Shown piece after piece: positions 8,443 to 17,945 of a DNA stretch of 61,036 nt (position 1 is the first letter of the stretch; every line of letters starts with the position of its first letter). Under the pieces are notes generated by a model that saw nothing but the letters and a program-made list of their open reading frames with translations, ran no database searches and was not told where the DNA came from. A program made the translations under genes and the position numbers. The stretch spans positions 1 to 61,036 of the forward strand of contig JAFRUA010000043.1 in assembly GCA_017434855.1 (NCBI GenBank), written 5' to 3'. The DNA comes from Clostridia bacterium. Its GTDB lineage: Bacteria; Bacillota; Clostridia; Oscillospirales; Acutalibacteraceae.

Positions 8443-8517
8443 ATGAGTTCTGTCTGGAGCAGAGTCCCGTCATGAAGCTGCCGGGCGGCAGACACTTTTC
8501 AGCGGCATCCGCCCAGA

Positions 8518-10269
8518 TTACCAGCCGCCGAAATAGCGGTCGAAGTAATCCTCAAAGCTGTCATAGCCGCCGTAGTTGTAGCCGCCGATGCTTTCGGTCG
8601 TCTGCTCTTCCTGCTCGCTGTCGCCCTTATCCTCCACCAGCTTTATGGTGACGTCAAAGGTCGAGATGTCATAGGACCGTGAGCTGCTGTCGATGCGGCA
8701 GAGCGTGAGCGTAAGTTCGTCGCCGACCTTGCCGTTGTCCACCACGTCCAGCAGAACGTTCGGTGTTTCCATCTTTTTGCCGTTGACCGCAATGATCAGG
8801 TCGCCGACCTTGGCGTCGGTGCTGCGCAGGGCGCTGTCGTTATTGATGCCCGCGATGACCAGCGAACCGGCCGGCAGGTCGTTGATGCCGACAATGATGC
8901 TGTAGACCTGATAGTCGCTGACGGACGCATACTTGATGCCCAGCTTCGGACGGTCTTTGACATAGCCGTTTTTGACCAGACTTTCGACCACCGGCTGCAC
9001 AATGGTCATCGGAACCGCAAAGCCCATGCCTTCATAGTCGGTATCGGCGATTTTGGAAGAATTGATGCCGATGACCTGGCCGGCGGCATTCACCAGCGCA
9101 CCGCCGGAGTTGCCGGGATTGATGGCCGCGTTGTGCTGAATGACGGTCATGGTATAAGTGGATGAGATCGAACGGTCGATCGCCGAGATGATGCCGTCGG
9201 TAATGGAGCCGAAGTATTCCGAGCCGCCGGGATTGCCCACGGCATACACCCGCTCACCGATGCGCAGCGTGGACGAATCACCCAGCTCCGCAGCGGGCAG
9301 GTCCTTGGCCTCCACCTTCAGCACGCCGATGTCGGTGCGTGTGTCATAGGCAACCTTTTGCGCTTCAAGATGCTGCTCGTCCAGCGTCAGAATGCTGTAG
9401 GTATAGTTGCCGCCGCTGATGACGTGCGCACAGGTTACCACATAATAATACTTGCCGGTGGTGTCGGTGCCCCAGATCACGCCGGAGCCTTCGCCCGCCA
9501 GTTTGCCGTTGCTGTAGACCATGACACCGACCACGGACTTGCGGACCTTTTCGGCCACCTGAACGGACTCGAGCTGCTCAACCTGGGCGCTGTCGGTCGT
9601 GGCATAGTGGATACCCGCCGGTGAATTGTCGCTCGTGTCCTCATCCTGCGATACGCCGGGCTCCGTCTTTTCCGACGTCGACGTGTCGCCTTTGGATTTG
9701 GTCAGATCTTTGATCAGGTCCGGCTTCAGAATGCCGACCGCAATGGCCGCAATGGCAACGATCAGGGCAACCACCAGCGCAATGATGACCGCGTTTTTGC
9801 CCTTTCCGCCCGGCTTTGGCGGGGCAATCACGTCGCTGCTGTTTTCACTGTCGTCCGGCAACTGCGTCTCTTCCGGCTGCAGCGGCGCCTGGGCCGTATA
9901 GGGGTCCTGATAAAAGGCGTCCTGCGCCGGGGGATAGCTGCCCGGATAAGAAAACGGCTGGCGGGGCTGCGGGGCTTCCGGCGCTGCAGGCGGCTGATAG
10001 CGGGGCTGTGCCGGTGCCTGCGGCGGCATCGAATACTGCGGCCGGGGCTGATATTGCGCGGGCGTATACTGCGGCGGCGGGGTCACGCGATACTGCGGCT
10101 GCGCATAAGGCGGCTGCGGCGGCGCGGCGGGTTCACGCTCTGCCGGCCGGGTCGCTTCCGGTTCCTTTTCTGTCGGCTCGCCAAGCGTTGGCTCCTCGCC
10201 GGGCACGAAGGGGGTCTCTTCCGGCTCACGCGGCGCCTGCATGGTTTCATCCTCATAACGGTCTGTCAT
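8518..10269 (-). CDS. htrA: HtrA/DegP-like membrane-anchored serine protease with PDZ domain
   Basis: This 583-residue S1C protease degrades misfolded proteins at the cell surface. It has a cytosolic N-terminus of about 150 residues rich in Pro, Gln and Tyr, then one membrane helix (NAVIIALVVALIVAIAAIAV). The trypsin-like domain shows His in VTCAHVI, Asp in TDIGVLKV and Ser in NPGNSGGALVN, and a C-terminal PDZ domain with the INNDSALRSTDAKVGDLI loop follows. The tail is Tyr/Gly rich. The start at 10269 has AGGTGA 6 nt upstream. It follows the response regulator and kinase genes on the same strand with a 153-nt AT-rich gap, so it is a likely target of that pair. Confidence 0.9.
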   Translation of the reverse strand: MTDRYEDETMQAPREPEETPFVPGEEPTLGEPTEKEPEATRPAEREPAAPPQPPYAQPQYRVTPPPQYTPAQYQPRPQYSMPPQAPAQPRYQPPAAPEAPQPRQPFSYPGSYPPAQDAFYQDPYTAQAPLQPEETQLPDDSENSSDVIAPPKPGGKGKNAVIIALVVALIVAIAAIAVGILKPDLIKDLTKSKGDTSTSEKTEPGVSQDEDTSDNSPAGIHYATTDSAQVEQLESVQVAEKVRKSVVGVMVYSNGKLAGEGSGVIWGTDTTGKYYYVVTCAHVISGGNYTYSILTLDEQHLEAQKVAYDTRTDIGVLKVEAKDLPAAELGDSSTLRIGERVYAVGNPGGSEYFGSITDGIISAIDRSISSTYTMTVIQHNAAINPGNSGGALVNAAGQVIGINSSKIADTDYEGMGFAVPMTIVQPVVESLVKNGYVKDRPKLGIKYASVSDYQVYSIIVGINDLPAGSLVIAGINNDSALRSTDAKVGDLIIAVNGKKMETPNVLLDVVDNGKVGDELTLTLCRIDSSSRSYDISTFDVTIKLVEDKGDSEQEEQTTESIGGYNYGGYDSFEDYFDRYFGGW

Positions 10270-10422
10270 ATCAATCACCTGTGCCTTTCTTTTTGCCGCA
10301 GGGCCCGGCACGCCGGGCTGCACGGCAAACGATATCATTCTGCGGCGGCTTTGCTGCCCCGCATGTTATCTACATTATCCATAAAATTCTAAAAAGAAAC
10401 TTAAAACAAGATAAAATATACT

Positions 10423-11907
10423 TTAATCTTTGGGAATTCTGAAAGAAAACTCGATGTACTCCCCTTCTTTGCCGCTGGCATGGATCTCGCCGCCGTGCAT
10501 CTTGACAATCGTCTTGACGATATACAGCCCCAACCCGACGCCCTTGACGTCAAACGAACGAGACTTGTCCACCTTGTAAAACCGCTCAAAGATGCGCGAC
10601 AGCTCCTCCTGCGACACGCCGCTGCCGGTGTTGCGGATTGTGACCACGGTTGCATCCTCGGTCCGGTTGGCAAAGAACGTGATGGTTCCGTCCTCCGGCG
10701 TAAATTTCACCGCGTTGTCTACCAAGTTATAGATCACCTGCTGCAGCAGGTCGCGGTCCGCATGGATCGTCACGCTGTCCATGTCTTCAAAGCCGGCAAT
10801 CACGATCCGCTTTTCTTCAATTATGCGTTCAAAGGGCAGCAGCGTTTCAAACAACTGGGCCACCACATCATAGTTTTCGGGGCTGAGCGAAACCTCGCCG
10901 GATTCAATCTTTGACAGGTTCAGCATCGACACCACCATGCGCGACAGACGGCGCACCTCTTTTGACACCACGGTCAGATAGTCCCGTTCCCTGTCCGGCG
11001 GGATCGTCCCGTCCAGAATGCCGTCGATGAAACCGCCGATCGTCGTCATCGGCGTTTTGAGCTCATGCGACACGTTGGCGATAAAGCTGCGCTGGGCGTC
11101 CTCTTCCACCGCCAGGTCGTTGGCCATCTGGTTCAGGGCGGACGAAAACTCGTTCAGATAGGCCTGACGGTAATCCTCTTTGGCGCGGTGATCAAATTCA
11201 CCCTTGGCAAAATGCTTGGTGACCTCCTGCATCTCATCCAGCGGGCGGGTCACGTTGCGCGTGAACACATAAGTGCCGATGAACGACACGATCAGCGCCA
11301 CCAGGAAGAAATAAAACGACGTTTGAATGATGGAGATCACATGGGGAACCAGGCCGTCAAACACATCCTCCACCGCAAAAAGAACGCCGCGCGTTGTGCC
11401 TTTGATCTCCACCGGCATCGCGACCACAAACTTTCCGCGACCGAATTCGTCGCCGGTCACATAGTCGGCAAAGCCGCCGTCGATCGCGCGGTCCATATAC
11501 TTTGGCGGCACCACAAAGCTGCCGTGCTCCTCGCAATCCTCCGGCGAACGGATGCGCCCGCTGTCGCCGCAGATGAGCACATGCCCATCCGGATCCGTCA
11601 AAAAGAAATCGGACTTTGCCGTGTTTGTGACAGTCATCATGACGTCAATAAAGGCATCCAGCTCCGGGTCATCATCAAAGTTCTTGTCAAAATTGATTTC
11701 ACGCAGCCGGTTCACAATCACGTCTGCGTTGCGTGTCAGCGCATCGGTTTTGTCATTCCACCACTGGCTCGCCGTCAGGATGATCATTGCGGAGCCGAAC
11801 AAAACCATCGCCGCCAAAACGATGGCCGCCGTGGTGGTAAAATAGTGCCGCAGCAGCGAGCTCTTTCGCAGTGATTTGCGGCGCTTTTTGCGCGCGGGTT
11901 GCGGCAT
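10423..11907 (-). CDS. membrane sensor histidine kinase (CssS-like context)
   Basis: This 494-residue kinase has a basic N-terminus and TM1 (about 24-46). An extracellular sensor of about 120 residues follows, then TM2 (IISIIQTSFYFFLVALIVSFI), a HAMP linker, a HisKA domain with the phospho-accepting His in NVSHELKTPMTTI (about residue 280), and a HATPase_c domain with N, G1 and G2 boxes (NLVDNAVKFTPE, VGLGLYIVKTIV). ATG at 11907 has AGGAGGGG 6 nt upstream. It is downstream of the response regulator and upstream of htrA, which suggests sensing of secretion or envelope stress as in CssRS of Bacillus. The signal itself is not visible. Confidence 0.92.
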   Translation of the reverse strand: MPQPARKKRRKSLRKSSLLRHYFTTTAAIVLAAMVLFGSAMIILTASQWWNDKTDALTRNADVIVNRLREINFDKNFDDDPELDAFIDVMMTVTNTAKSDFFLTDPDGHVLICGDSGRIRSPEDCEEHGSFVVPPKYMDRAIDGGFADYVTGDEFGRGKFVVAMPVEIKGTTRGVLFAVEDVFDGLVPHVISIIQTSFYFFLVALIVSFIGTYVFTRNVTRPLDEMQEVTKHFAKGEFDHRAKEDYRQAYLNEFSSALNQMANDLAVEEDAQRSFIANVSHELKTPMTTIGGFIDGILDGTIPPDRERDYLTVVSKEVRRLSRMVVSMLNLSKIESGEVSLSPENYDVVAQLFETLLPFERIIEEKRIVIAGFEDMDSVTIHADRDLLQQVIYNLVDNAVKFTPEDGTITFFANRTEDATVVTIRNTGSGVSQEELSRIFERFYKVDKSRSFDVKGVGLGLYIVKTIVKMHGGEIHASGKEGEYIEFSFRIPKD

Positions 11908-11926
11908 GGTCTTCCCCTCCTGTCAC

Positions 11927-11955
11927 AAAAACGCCGCCCGGAGCAACGGGCAGCG
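11927..11955 (-). terminator. attenuator-like terminator between response regulator and kinase
   Basis: On the minus strand CGCTGCCCG, loop, CGGGCGGCG is followed by TTTTT just before the kinase ribosome binding site. It would lower kinase expression relative to the regulator. Confidence 0.7.
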
Positions 11956-11972
11956 GGGTCGTTTGCTGTTTT

Positions 11973-12662
11973 TTATTCCTTGGTTTCAAAGCGGTACCCG
12001 ACGCCCCAGACCGTGCGCAGTTCCCACTTGTCAGATACGCCGCTGAGCTTTTCACGCAGGCGTTTGATGTGAACGTCCACGGTGCGGGAATCGCCGTAAT
12101 AGTCAAAGCCCCAGACCTCGTCCAAAAGCTGGTCGCGGGTAAACACGCGGTTGGGATTCTTTGCCAGGTGATAGATCAGCTCCATCTCTTTCGGCGGGGT
12201 GTTGATGTGCACGCCGTTGACCTTCAGCTCATAGTTTGTCAGGTTGATCGACAGCTTGTCGTAATGCACCTCTTTGATCTCTTCCGGCGGGGCACCGGCA
12301 GAGCGGCGCAGCACCGCCTTGATACGGGCGATGACCTCTTTGGCGTCAAAGGGCTTGACCACATAGTCGTCGGCGCCAAGCTCCAAACCCAGCACGCGGT
12401 CAAAGACCTCGCCCTTTGCAGTCAGCATAATGATGCGCGCATCAGACACCTTGCGGATCTCGCGGCAAACCTGCCAGCCGTCCAACTTCGGCAGCATGAT
12501 GTCCAGCAAAATCAGCGCCGGGTTCTCTTCCCGAAACATTTTGATCGCGGTCTGCCCGTCGTTGGCAACGATCACGCTGTAACCCTCTTTTTCCAGGTAC
12601 AGCCGCAGCAGCTCACAAATATTGACGTCGTCATCCACAACGAGAATTTTTTCAGCAGCCAT
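11973..12662 (-). CDS. OmpR-family response regulator
   Basis: This 229-residue DNA-binding regulator has a receiver domain with acidic residues VDDD (8-11), the phospho-Asp in LILLDIMLP (about residue 54), Thr/Lys in MLTAKG and VVKPFDA, and a winged-helix domain (RDQLLDEVWGFDYYGDSRTVDVHI). ATG at 12662 follows GGAGG. It is the first gene of the cluster with the sensor kinase and htrA. The AT-rich upstream region (12,700-12,810) probably contains the promoter, but I could not fix a good -35. Confidence 0.93.
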   Translation of the reverse strand: MAAEKILVVDDDVNICELLRLYLEKEGYSVIVANDGQTAIKMFREENPALILLDIMLPKLDGWQVCREIRKVSDARIIMLTAKGEVFDRVLGLELGADDYVVKPFDAKEVIARIKAVLRRSAGAPPEEIKEVHYDKLSINLTNYELKVNGVHINTPPKEMELIYHLAKNPNRVFTRDQLLDEVWGFDYYGDSRTVDVHIKRLREKLSGVSDKWELRTVWGVGYRFETKE

Positions 12663-12780
12663 AATCCGTCCTCCTTTGCCTTGCGGCGCCCGGTGAGTGC
12701 TTCACCGTTTTTTATCTTTGATTTCATTATAATCAGGAACCTTAAATTAAGTTTATTATATGCTTTTTCAAAAACAAACC

Positions 12781-12817
12781 TGTGAACATTTTATGAATTT
12801 TCAAGGGCTTGTTCACA
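12781..12817. promoter_or_regulatory. inverted repeat TGTGAACA/TGTTCACA
   Basis: A perfect 8-bp inverted repeat with a 21-nt gap overlaps the argS stop codon. It may act as a weak argS terminator (a T-rich stretch follows on the minus strand) or as an operator for the regulator gene downstream. I cannot decide between them. Confidence 0.4.
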
Positions 12818-14558
12818 TTTTTTCGGGCGCGCCCACCTTCAGCAGCGTCAAAATGCTTTTCAGCGTGTCGCGCACGCACAGGCACAGCGTCAGCCGCGCC
12901 GCAAACAGCGCCGGGTCCTCCACATTCACGCGGCAGGCGTTATAGAACTTGTGAAACAGTGTGGCAAGGTCGATCGCGTAGTGCGTCACCTTGGCGGGGT
13001 CATAGTTGCCCGCGGCGTTGACGATCACCTGCGGCAGCGTGGAAAGGAACCGGATGAGCGCCGTCTCTTCCGGCAAAGTGAGCAGCATCAGCTCGTCGCG
13101 CGCCGCGTCGCGCAGCGGGCGGCCCTCCGCCGAAAGCTTTGCAAGGATACTGCAGATGCGCGCGTGTGCGTACTGGCAGTAATACACCGGGTTGCGCGCG
13201 CTTTCCTGCACGGCAAGGTCCAGGTCAAAGTCCATCAGCGACCCCGGCTCGCGCAGGTTGAACATGAAGCGCACCGCGTCGATGGGTACCTCGTCCAAAA
13301 GGTCGGTTAGGGTGATGGCCTTGCCGGTCCGCTTCGACATTTTGACGACCTCGCCGTCACGGACCAGCCGCACAAACTGCATCAGCAGGATATCGAGCCG
13401 GTCGGGGTCGATGCCAAGGGCGTACATCGCGCCCTTCATGCGGGCCACATGGCCGTGATGATCGGCGCCCCAAACGTCGATGGCCTTGTCAAAGCCGCGC
13501 TTTTCCAGCTTGTTGCGGTGATAGGCAATGTCGGCGGCAAAATAGGTCGGGTTGCCGTTGGCACGGATGAGCACGTCGTCCTTCAGCTCCAGCTTGTCGA
13601 TCTCATCCTGGCTTTTGCCCTCTTTCAGCAGCAGCTCGGTCTGGACCTGTTTGTTGCGGTACCACAGCGCGCCGTCCTGTTCATAGGTGTAGCCGCGCGC
13701 GGTCAACAGATCGATCACGTCTTTCAGTTCGCCGTTCTGATGCAGCGTCAGCTCGCTGAACCAGGTGTCATAGTCGATGCGGTACTTTTCCATCGCAGCC
13801 TTCATGTTTGCAATGTTTTTCGGCAACGCAAAGTCCGCCAGTGCCCTGCGGCGCTCCGCTTCGCTTTTTTGCAGATAGCTGTCGCCGTAAACGGCGGCGA
13901 ATTCCTTCGCGCGCTCCGTAATGTCGGCGCCGTGATAGCTGTCTTCCGGCAGTGTGACCGCGTCTTCCCCAAGGAAGAGCTGACGGTACCGCACATCGAG
14001 CGAAAGCGAAAACTTGTCGATCTGGTTGCCGGCGTCGTTGACATAAAACTCCCGCGACACGTCATAGCCCGCATATTCCAGCACAGCGGCCAGGCAGTCG
14101 CCCAGCGCCCCGCCGCGTGCGTTGCCCATGTGCATCGGCCCGGTGGGGTTGGCAGACACAAATTCCACATTGACGCGCTTGCCGGCCCCAAAGTCGCTTT
14201 TGCCGTACTGCGCACCGGCTGCGCGCACCTCCAGCAAAACGTCAGCAAAAAACGCCGGTGACAGATAAAAATTGATGAAGCCGGGGCCGGCAACCTCCAC
14301 GCGTGAAAAATAGGAATCGCCGAGTTCCATATGCGCGGTGATCGCCTCTGCAATCTTGCGCGGCTGCAGCCGGAACGTACGTGCGTTCACCATGGCGGCG
14401 TTGGCGGAATAATCGCCGTTGACCTTGTCTGCCGGCACCTCAACGATAAAGTCGCAAAGCTCGTTTTGGGCCAGATCGCCGGCGGCCATCGCCGCGTCTG
14501 CCCCCGTTTTGACCAGGGCGCGCACCTGGGCGCGGGCCCGATCCACTGTTGACGTCAT
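12813..14558 (-). CDS. argS: arginyl-tRNA synthetase
   Basis: This 581-residue class I synthetase charges tRNA-Arg. It has the N-terminal Add-1 domain (Arg_tRNA_synt_N), the HIGH-like motif PMHMGNARGG (about 136-145), the KMSKR motif VVKMSKRTGKA, and the C-terminal DALR anticodon-binding domain ending in the usual short Met. The length is typical. ATG at 14558 has GGAGG 6-7 nt upstream and overlaps the DUF1934 stop as ATGA, so the two are translationally coupled. The ywiB-argS pairing is also known in Bacillus. Confidence 0.96.
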   Translation of the reverse strand: MTSTVDRARAQVRALVKTGADAAMAAGDLAQNELCDFIVEVPADKVNGDYSANAAMVNARTFRLQPRKIAEAITAHMELGDSYFSRVEVAGPGFINFYLSPAFFADVLLEVRAAGAQYGKSDFGAGKRVNVEFVSANPTGPMHMGNARGGALGDCLAAVLEYAGYDVSREFYVNDAGNQIDKFSLSLDVRYRQLFLGEDAVTLPEDSYHGADITERAKEFAAVYGDSYLQKSEAERRRALADFALPKNIANMKAAMEKYRIDYDTWFSELTLHQNGELKDVIDLLTARGYTYEQDGALWYRNKQVQTELLLKEGKSQDEIDKLELKDDVLIRANGNPTYFAADIAYHRNKLEKRGFDKAIDVWGADHHGHVARMKGAMYALGIDPDRLDILLMQFVRLVRDGEVVKMSKRTGKAITLTDLLDEVPIDAVRFMFNLREPGSLMDFDLDLAVQESARNPVYYCQYAHARICSILAKLSAEGRPLRDAARDELMLLTLPEETALIRFLSTLPQVIVNAAGNYDPAKVTHYAIDLATLFHKFYNACRVNVEDPALFAARLTLCLCVRDTLKSILTLLKVGAPEKM

Positions 14559-14986
14559 ATAGATTCCTCCGTTTGGCCGCGCGTCGGCGCAGCCGTCAGC
14601 TTGATCTCAAAATCGAATTCCCCCACAGGGGTCAGCTCCACATCCGTGCAATAGCGAAACCGCAGCGTTCCGCCCGCGTCGCTCACGTCAGAAACCAGCG
14701 ACAGCCCGCACACGCCCAGCATCAGCATGCCGTAGGGCGTCGCATACTGCGACAGGTGGCGCACCCCCTGCTCAACAATCAGGTGGGTTGCGTATTCCCC
14801 GTCGCGAAACAGAGTGACGCTTTTGCCGCGCTCCACCCGCAAAACATTGCGCGTGCCGTGCATGTCGCCGCCCTCGTCGCGATAGCGCAGTTCATACCGC
14901 GCGGGCGTTCCCGTCATGGCGGCCGTCGTTTCCATAAACAGCGTGTCGCTTTCGCCGTCGACCGTCTGCTTTGCCGTCAGGCGCAT
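14555..14986 (-). CDS. DUF1934 (YwiB-like) beta-barrel protein
   Basis: This protein of about 143 residues belongs to the calycin-like DUF1934 family (RLTAKQTVDGESDTLFMETT, then beta strands ending ELTPVGEFDFEIKL). Its function is unknown. It is coupled to argS by an ATGA overlap. The start is unclear: a perfect GGAGGTGA lies 22-24 nt before the ATG at 14986, too far for normal use. In-frame GTG (15013) is inside that signal, and CTG (15004) has ideal spacing. The protein may begin at CTG and be six residues longer. Confidence 0.78.
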   Translation of the reverse strand: MRLTAKQTVDGESDTLFMETTAAMTGTPARYELRYRDEGGDMHGTRNVLRVERGKSVTLFRDGEYATHLIVEQGVRHLSQYATPYGMLMLGVCGLSLVSDVSDAGGTLRFRYCTDVELTPVGEFDFEIKLTAAPTRGQTEESI

Positions 14987-15040
14987 CAGATATTTTCGTT
15001 CCAGGGGACTCACCTCCGCGCCGCTGTTTCAATCTTTTTG

Positions 15041-15069
15041 ATTTTACCACAACTTTTGTCAAAAATCAA
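15041..15069 (-). promoter_or_regulatory. promoter of DUF1934-argS
   Basis: The minus strand reads TTGATT (15069-15064), 17 nt, TAAAAT (15046-15041). Its -35 lies 2 bp from the -35 of the divergent GH95 promoter, so polymerases may compete. Confidence 0.65.
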
Positions 15070-15071
15070 GC

Positions 15072-15100
15072 TTGACGAAGCGAAAAATTCAAGCTATAAT
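15072..15100 (+). promoter_or_regulatory. SigA-type promoter of the GH95 gene
   Basis: TTGACG, 17 nt, TATAAT, 34 nt upstream of the GH95 start. It is back to back with the argS operon promoter. Confidence 0.82.
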
Positions 15101-15134
15101 AAAATGAATTGTTGATGATACAGAGGTGAATCCA

Positions 15135-17696
15135 ATGGCAAAAATCAAACGTATGACAAAGGAACCGCCGGCTCCGCCCGCGCCCGAGCACGAAGAGAAG
15201 GCGCACTTCCTTTGCTACAATATGGCAGCCAACCTGAGCTATTTCGGCTGGGAAAACGAAGCGCTGCCGCTGGGCAACGGCGCCATCGGCGCCAAAGTCT
15301 TTGGCCAGGCAAACTGCGAACTGATCTCTTTCAACGAAAAGACGCTCTGGTCCGGCGGAAAAGACACGGCGGGCTGGAACTGCGGCGTCAGCAACCCCGA
15401 CGGCGGCAAGGCTTTTCGCGAGATTCAGGACCTTCTGGCCGAAGGAAAAAATGATGAAGCGAAAAACCGCATGCGCGACCTGCAGGGCAACGGCGTCGGC
15501 GCCGGCAGCTATCAGGCCATGGGCTCGCTCTATCTTCGCTTTGACGACGTGCCGGAGCTGCCGGACAAATATGTGCGCGACCTGGACCTGGACTCTGCGT
15601 CGGCCATGGTGACGTTCCACGTCGGCGACGTCATCCACACGCGGCATTATTTCTGCAGCCACCCGCAAAATCTGTTTGTCGGGCGGATCGAGTGCGCCAG
15701 GAAAGAACGGCCGGAACCGGAGCCGAAGAAAAAGCCCGCCGGGGCAAAGGCCGCACCGCCGGAGCCGAAGGAACCCGCGACCATGAGCTTTGACGCTTAT
15801 TTTGTCAGCGAGCAAAAGGGCGAACCCATCGCCGGCGGCAGCACCATCCTTGTGCAGGGCACCGTGCACGCCAACGCCGGGCTGGACGCACCCGACGGCA
15901 AAGAGCAAAACAACATGAAATATGCCGCCGGCATCCGCTTCCTGACGCCGGACGGCACCATCACCCCCACAGAAAACGGCGGCCTGCGCGTCGAAAACGC
16001 GACCAGCGTGGTTGTGGTCGCCGCCTTTGCCACGGACTATGAAAACCGCTGGCCGGACTATTGCGACGGCAGCGACCCGCTGACCGATAAGGTGCTGCCG
16101 CGGCTGGACGCGGCAAACGGCGACGACTGCAATATGACGTTCAAGCATCTGTATCGTGAACACCTGAAGGATTATCGCCCGCTGTTTCGCGCCGCAACGC
16201 TGGACCTGGGCGAATTTGAGACCGTGCACCCCACCGACCACCTGCTCAAGCGCTTTGCAAAGGGTGGGGAATTCAAGCGGTTTCTCATCACAACGCTGTT
16301 TCAGTACGGCCGGTATCTGCTGATCTCTTCCTCGCGCCCGGGAACGCTGCCTGCCAATCTGCAGGGCGTCTGGAACGCCAAAAACGACCCGCCGTGGAAC
16401 TGCGACTATCACATGAACATCAACCTGCAGATGAACTACTGGCCGGCGTTTGTGACCAATCTTGCATCCACGGCCGTCCCCTTCCGCGACTACATCAACA
16501 GTCTGCGCATTCCGGGCCGCATCGTCGCCAAGCAGACACTCGGCATCGGGGACGAAAAGCCAGACGGCACCCCGGATGAGACCAAACCCACCGGCTGGAC
16601 CGTCTTCACCTCCACCAGCCCGCTCGGCTTCGCCGCGCCCGGCTGGGACTGGCATTGGGGCTGGGAACCGGCCAACGGCGCCTGGGCGGCCGTGCAGATG
16701 TTTGAGGCGTTCCGCTTCACCGGCGACATTGACGAGCTGCATGACGAGATCTTTCCCACGATGCAGGAATCCGCACGGTTATTTTCCGCCATTCTGCGTG
16801 AAGACCGCAGACAGGACCGACTGGTGATCTCTCCGTCCGTTTCGCCGGAGCAGGGACCGGTCACCGCCGGCGACACCTATCACCAAAGCATCGTTTTTGC
16901 CCTGTTTGATGCGGTACAAAAAGCCGCTGCCGCCCTGCGCAACGCCGGAAAAGACGACGGGGTTGACGCCGCGCTGCTGAAACGGATCGCAGAGCAACAG
17001 CCGCGGCTGCGCCCATACTGCGTCGGCAAACGCGGCCAGATCAAAGAGTGGTTTGACGAAGACAGCTTTCGCCGGCCCAAGGCGCTCGGTATCGAAAAGC
17101 AGCACCGGCATCTGTCACACCTGCTGGGCCTGTATCCCTTTGATCAGATCACCGAGGCAACGCCGGGGCTGATGAACGCGGCCCGCGCATCGCTGGATGA
17201 GCGCGGCATGAAAACCACCGGCTGGGCGCTGGCGCAGCGCCTTTGCTGCAGGGCAAGGCTGTTTGACGGTGAAAGCTGCGACGCGCTGATTGCGCAGTTG
17301 CTCAAGACCGGCGTGCTGAAAAACCTGATGGGCAACCACCCACCCTTTCAGATCGACGCCAACTTCGGCTTCACCGCCGGCGTGGCAGAGATGCTGCTGC
17401 AAAGCCATGACGGGGTCATCCGCATTTTGCCGGCGCTGCCCAAATCCTGGCGCGACGGCGCCTATACGGGCTTTTGCGCCCGCGGCGGCTTTGTGGTGGA
17501 CGCCGAATGGAAAAACGGCCGCCTGAAGGATGCGAAGATTCTGAACAAAAGCGACGTTGACCGCCTTTGCCGGCTGAAGTATGACGGCAAGATTTTGCTG
17601 GTACAGGACGACGCCGGCAACGAGATCGACGTGGACTTTGCAGACGGCGTGACGTCGTTCACCGCAGAAGCAGGAAGCGTTTACAGTTTTTCGTGA
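15135..17696 (+). CDS. GH95 alpha-L-fucosidase, cytosolic
   Basis: This 853-residue member of glycoside hydrolase family 95 hydrolyses alpha-1,2-fucosyl (or related galactosyl) linkages in host or plant glycans. The catalytic residues of the Bifidobacterium AfcA enzyme have counterparts: N428 and N430 in [13 protein letters not shown]572 in SPSVSPEQG, and Asp about 741 in FQIDANFGF. There is no signal peptide, so it acts on imported oligosaccharides. A Lys/Pro/Glu-rich insert (about 192-217, containing [11 protein letters not shown]) interrupts the N-terminal beta-sandwich domain and is unusual. ATG at 15135 follows GAGGTGA; GTG at 15126 lies in that signal. It stands alone in its transcript. 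Confidence 0.92.
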   Translation: MAKIKRMTKEPPAPPAPEHEEKAHFLCYNMAANLSYFGWENEALPLGNGAIGAKVFGQANCELISFNEKTLWSGGKDTAGWNCGVSNPDGGKAFREIQDLLAEGKNDEAKNRMRDLQGNGVGAGSYQAMGSLYLRFDDVPELPDKYVRDLDLDSASAMVTFHVGDVIHTRHYFCSHPQNLFVGRIECARKERPEPEPKKKPAGAKAAPPEPKEPATMSFDAYFVSEQKGEPIAGGSTILVQGTVHANAGLDAPDGKEQNNMKYAAGIRFLTPDGTITPTENGGLRVENATSVVVVAAFATDYENRWPDYCDGSDPLTDKVLPRLDAANGDDCNMTFKHLYREHLKDYRPLFRAATLDLGEFETVHPTDHLLKRFAKGGEFKRFLITTLFQYGRYLLISSSRPGTLPANLQGVWNAKNDPPWNCDYHMNINLQMNYWPAFVTNLASTAVPFRDYINSLRIPGRIVAKQTLGIGDEKPDGTPDETKPTGWTVFTSTSPLGFAAPGWDWHWGWEPANGAWAAVQMFEAFRFTGDIDELHDEIFPTMQESARLFSAILREDRRQDRLVISPSVSPEQGPVTAGDTYHQSIVFALFDAVQKAAAALRNAGKDDGVDAALLKRIAEQQPRLRPYCVGKRGQIKEWFDEDSFRRPKALGIEKQHRHLSHLLGLYPFDQITEATPGLMNAARASLDERGMKTTGWALAQRLCCRARLFDGESCDALIAQLLKTGVLKNLMGNHPPFQIDANFGFTAGVAEMLLQSHDGVIRILPALPKSWRDGAYTGFCARGGFVVDAEWKNGRLKDAKILNKSDVDRLCRLKYDGKILLVQDDAGNEIDVDFADGVTSFTAEAGSVYSFS

Positions 17697-17698
17697 AC

Positions 17699-17750
17699 AG
17701 AGGGCGCCCAGGACTGAAAAATTGCGAATTGCGGCCGCGCCGATACGACG
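17699..17750. repeat. degenerate repeat flank (AATTGCG heptads)
   Basis: The sequence parallels bases 119-160 (arm end, AATTGCG tandem, CGCGC-GAT-CGA), which suggests a decayed or rearranged copy of the same repeat family. Divergence is high, so this is tentative. Confidence 0.5.
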
Positions 17751-17817
17751 AAACAATCATCAGATATGCGCCGCGAGGACAGGTGGTTCATCTGTTTTGA
17801 CCGTGTAAAACAGAATC

Positions 17818-17851
17818 AAAAAGGGTCGTGACGATTTGTTCGCCACGGCCC
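17818..17851 (-). terminator. terminator of the rnj-ftsK operon
   Basis: The minus-strand stem GGGCCGTG/CACGACCC with a 13-nt loop is followed by TTTTTG. It lies about 95 nt past the ftsK stop. Confidence 0.75.
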
Positions 17852-17945
17852 ATCTTTCTGTGTGTTCAGTTCCGATCAAAGCACTTTCGGTCAGCAGCGC
17901 AGCTCTTTCGCAGCCAGCAGAGCAACTGTAAACCGCAAACTGTTC

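Larger units (their letters stand above)
8061..8517. other. intergenic region with two terminators and tandem repeats
   Basis: About 450 nt hold no believable gene. There is a GGGATTA/GGGATTG tandem array (8076-8108), a GH27 terminator (8139-8175), a featureless GC-rich stretch, and a very stable hairpin (8397-8442). Short frames here run through the hairpins and lack ribosome binding sites. Confidence 0.65.
17697..17945. other. convergent intergenic region with repeat remnants
   Basis: This gap between convergent GH95 and ftsK contains an AGAGGGCGCCCA string resembling the right arm of the palindromic element, followed by AATTGCG AATTGCGG (17720-17735) and CGCGCCGATACGAC, like the flank near position 130. 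It also contains the ftsK terminator. I see no gene. Confidence 0.6.

Noticed and set aside
8298-8495. Short minus-strand frame with a matching plus-strand frame in the htrA downstream region
   Set aside because: It spans a perfect hairpin, so both strands encode similar peptides; there is no ribosome binding site or protein-like composition.
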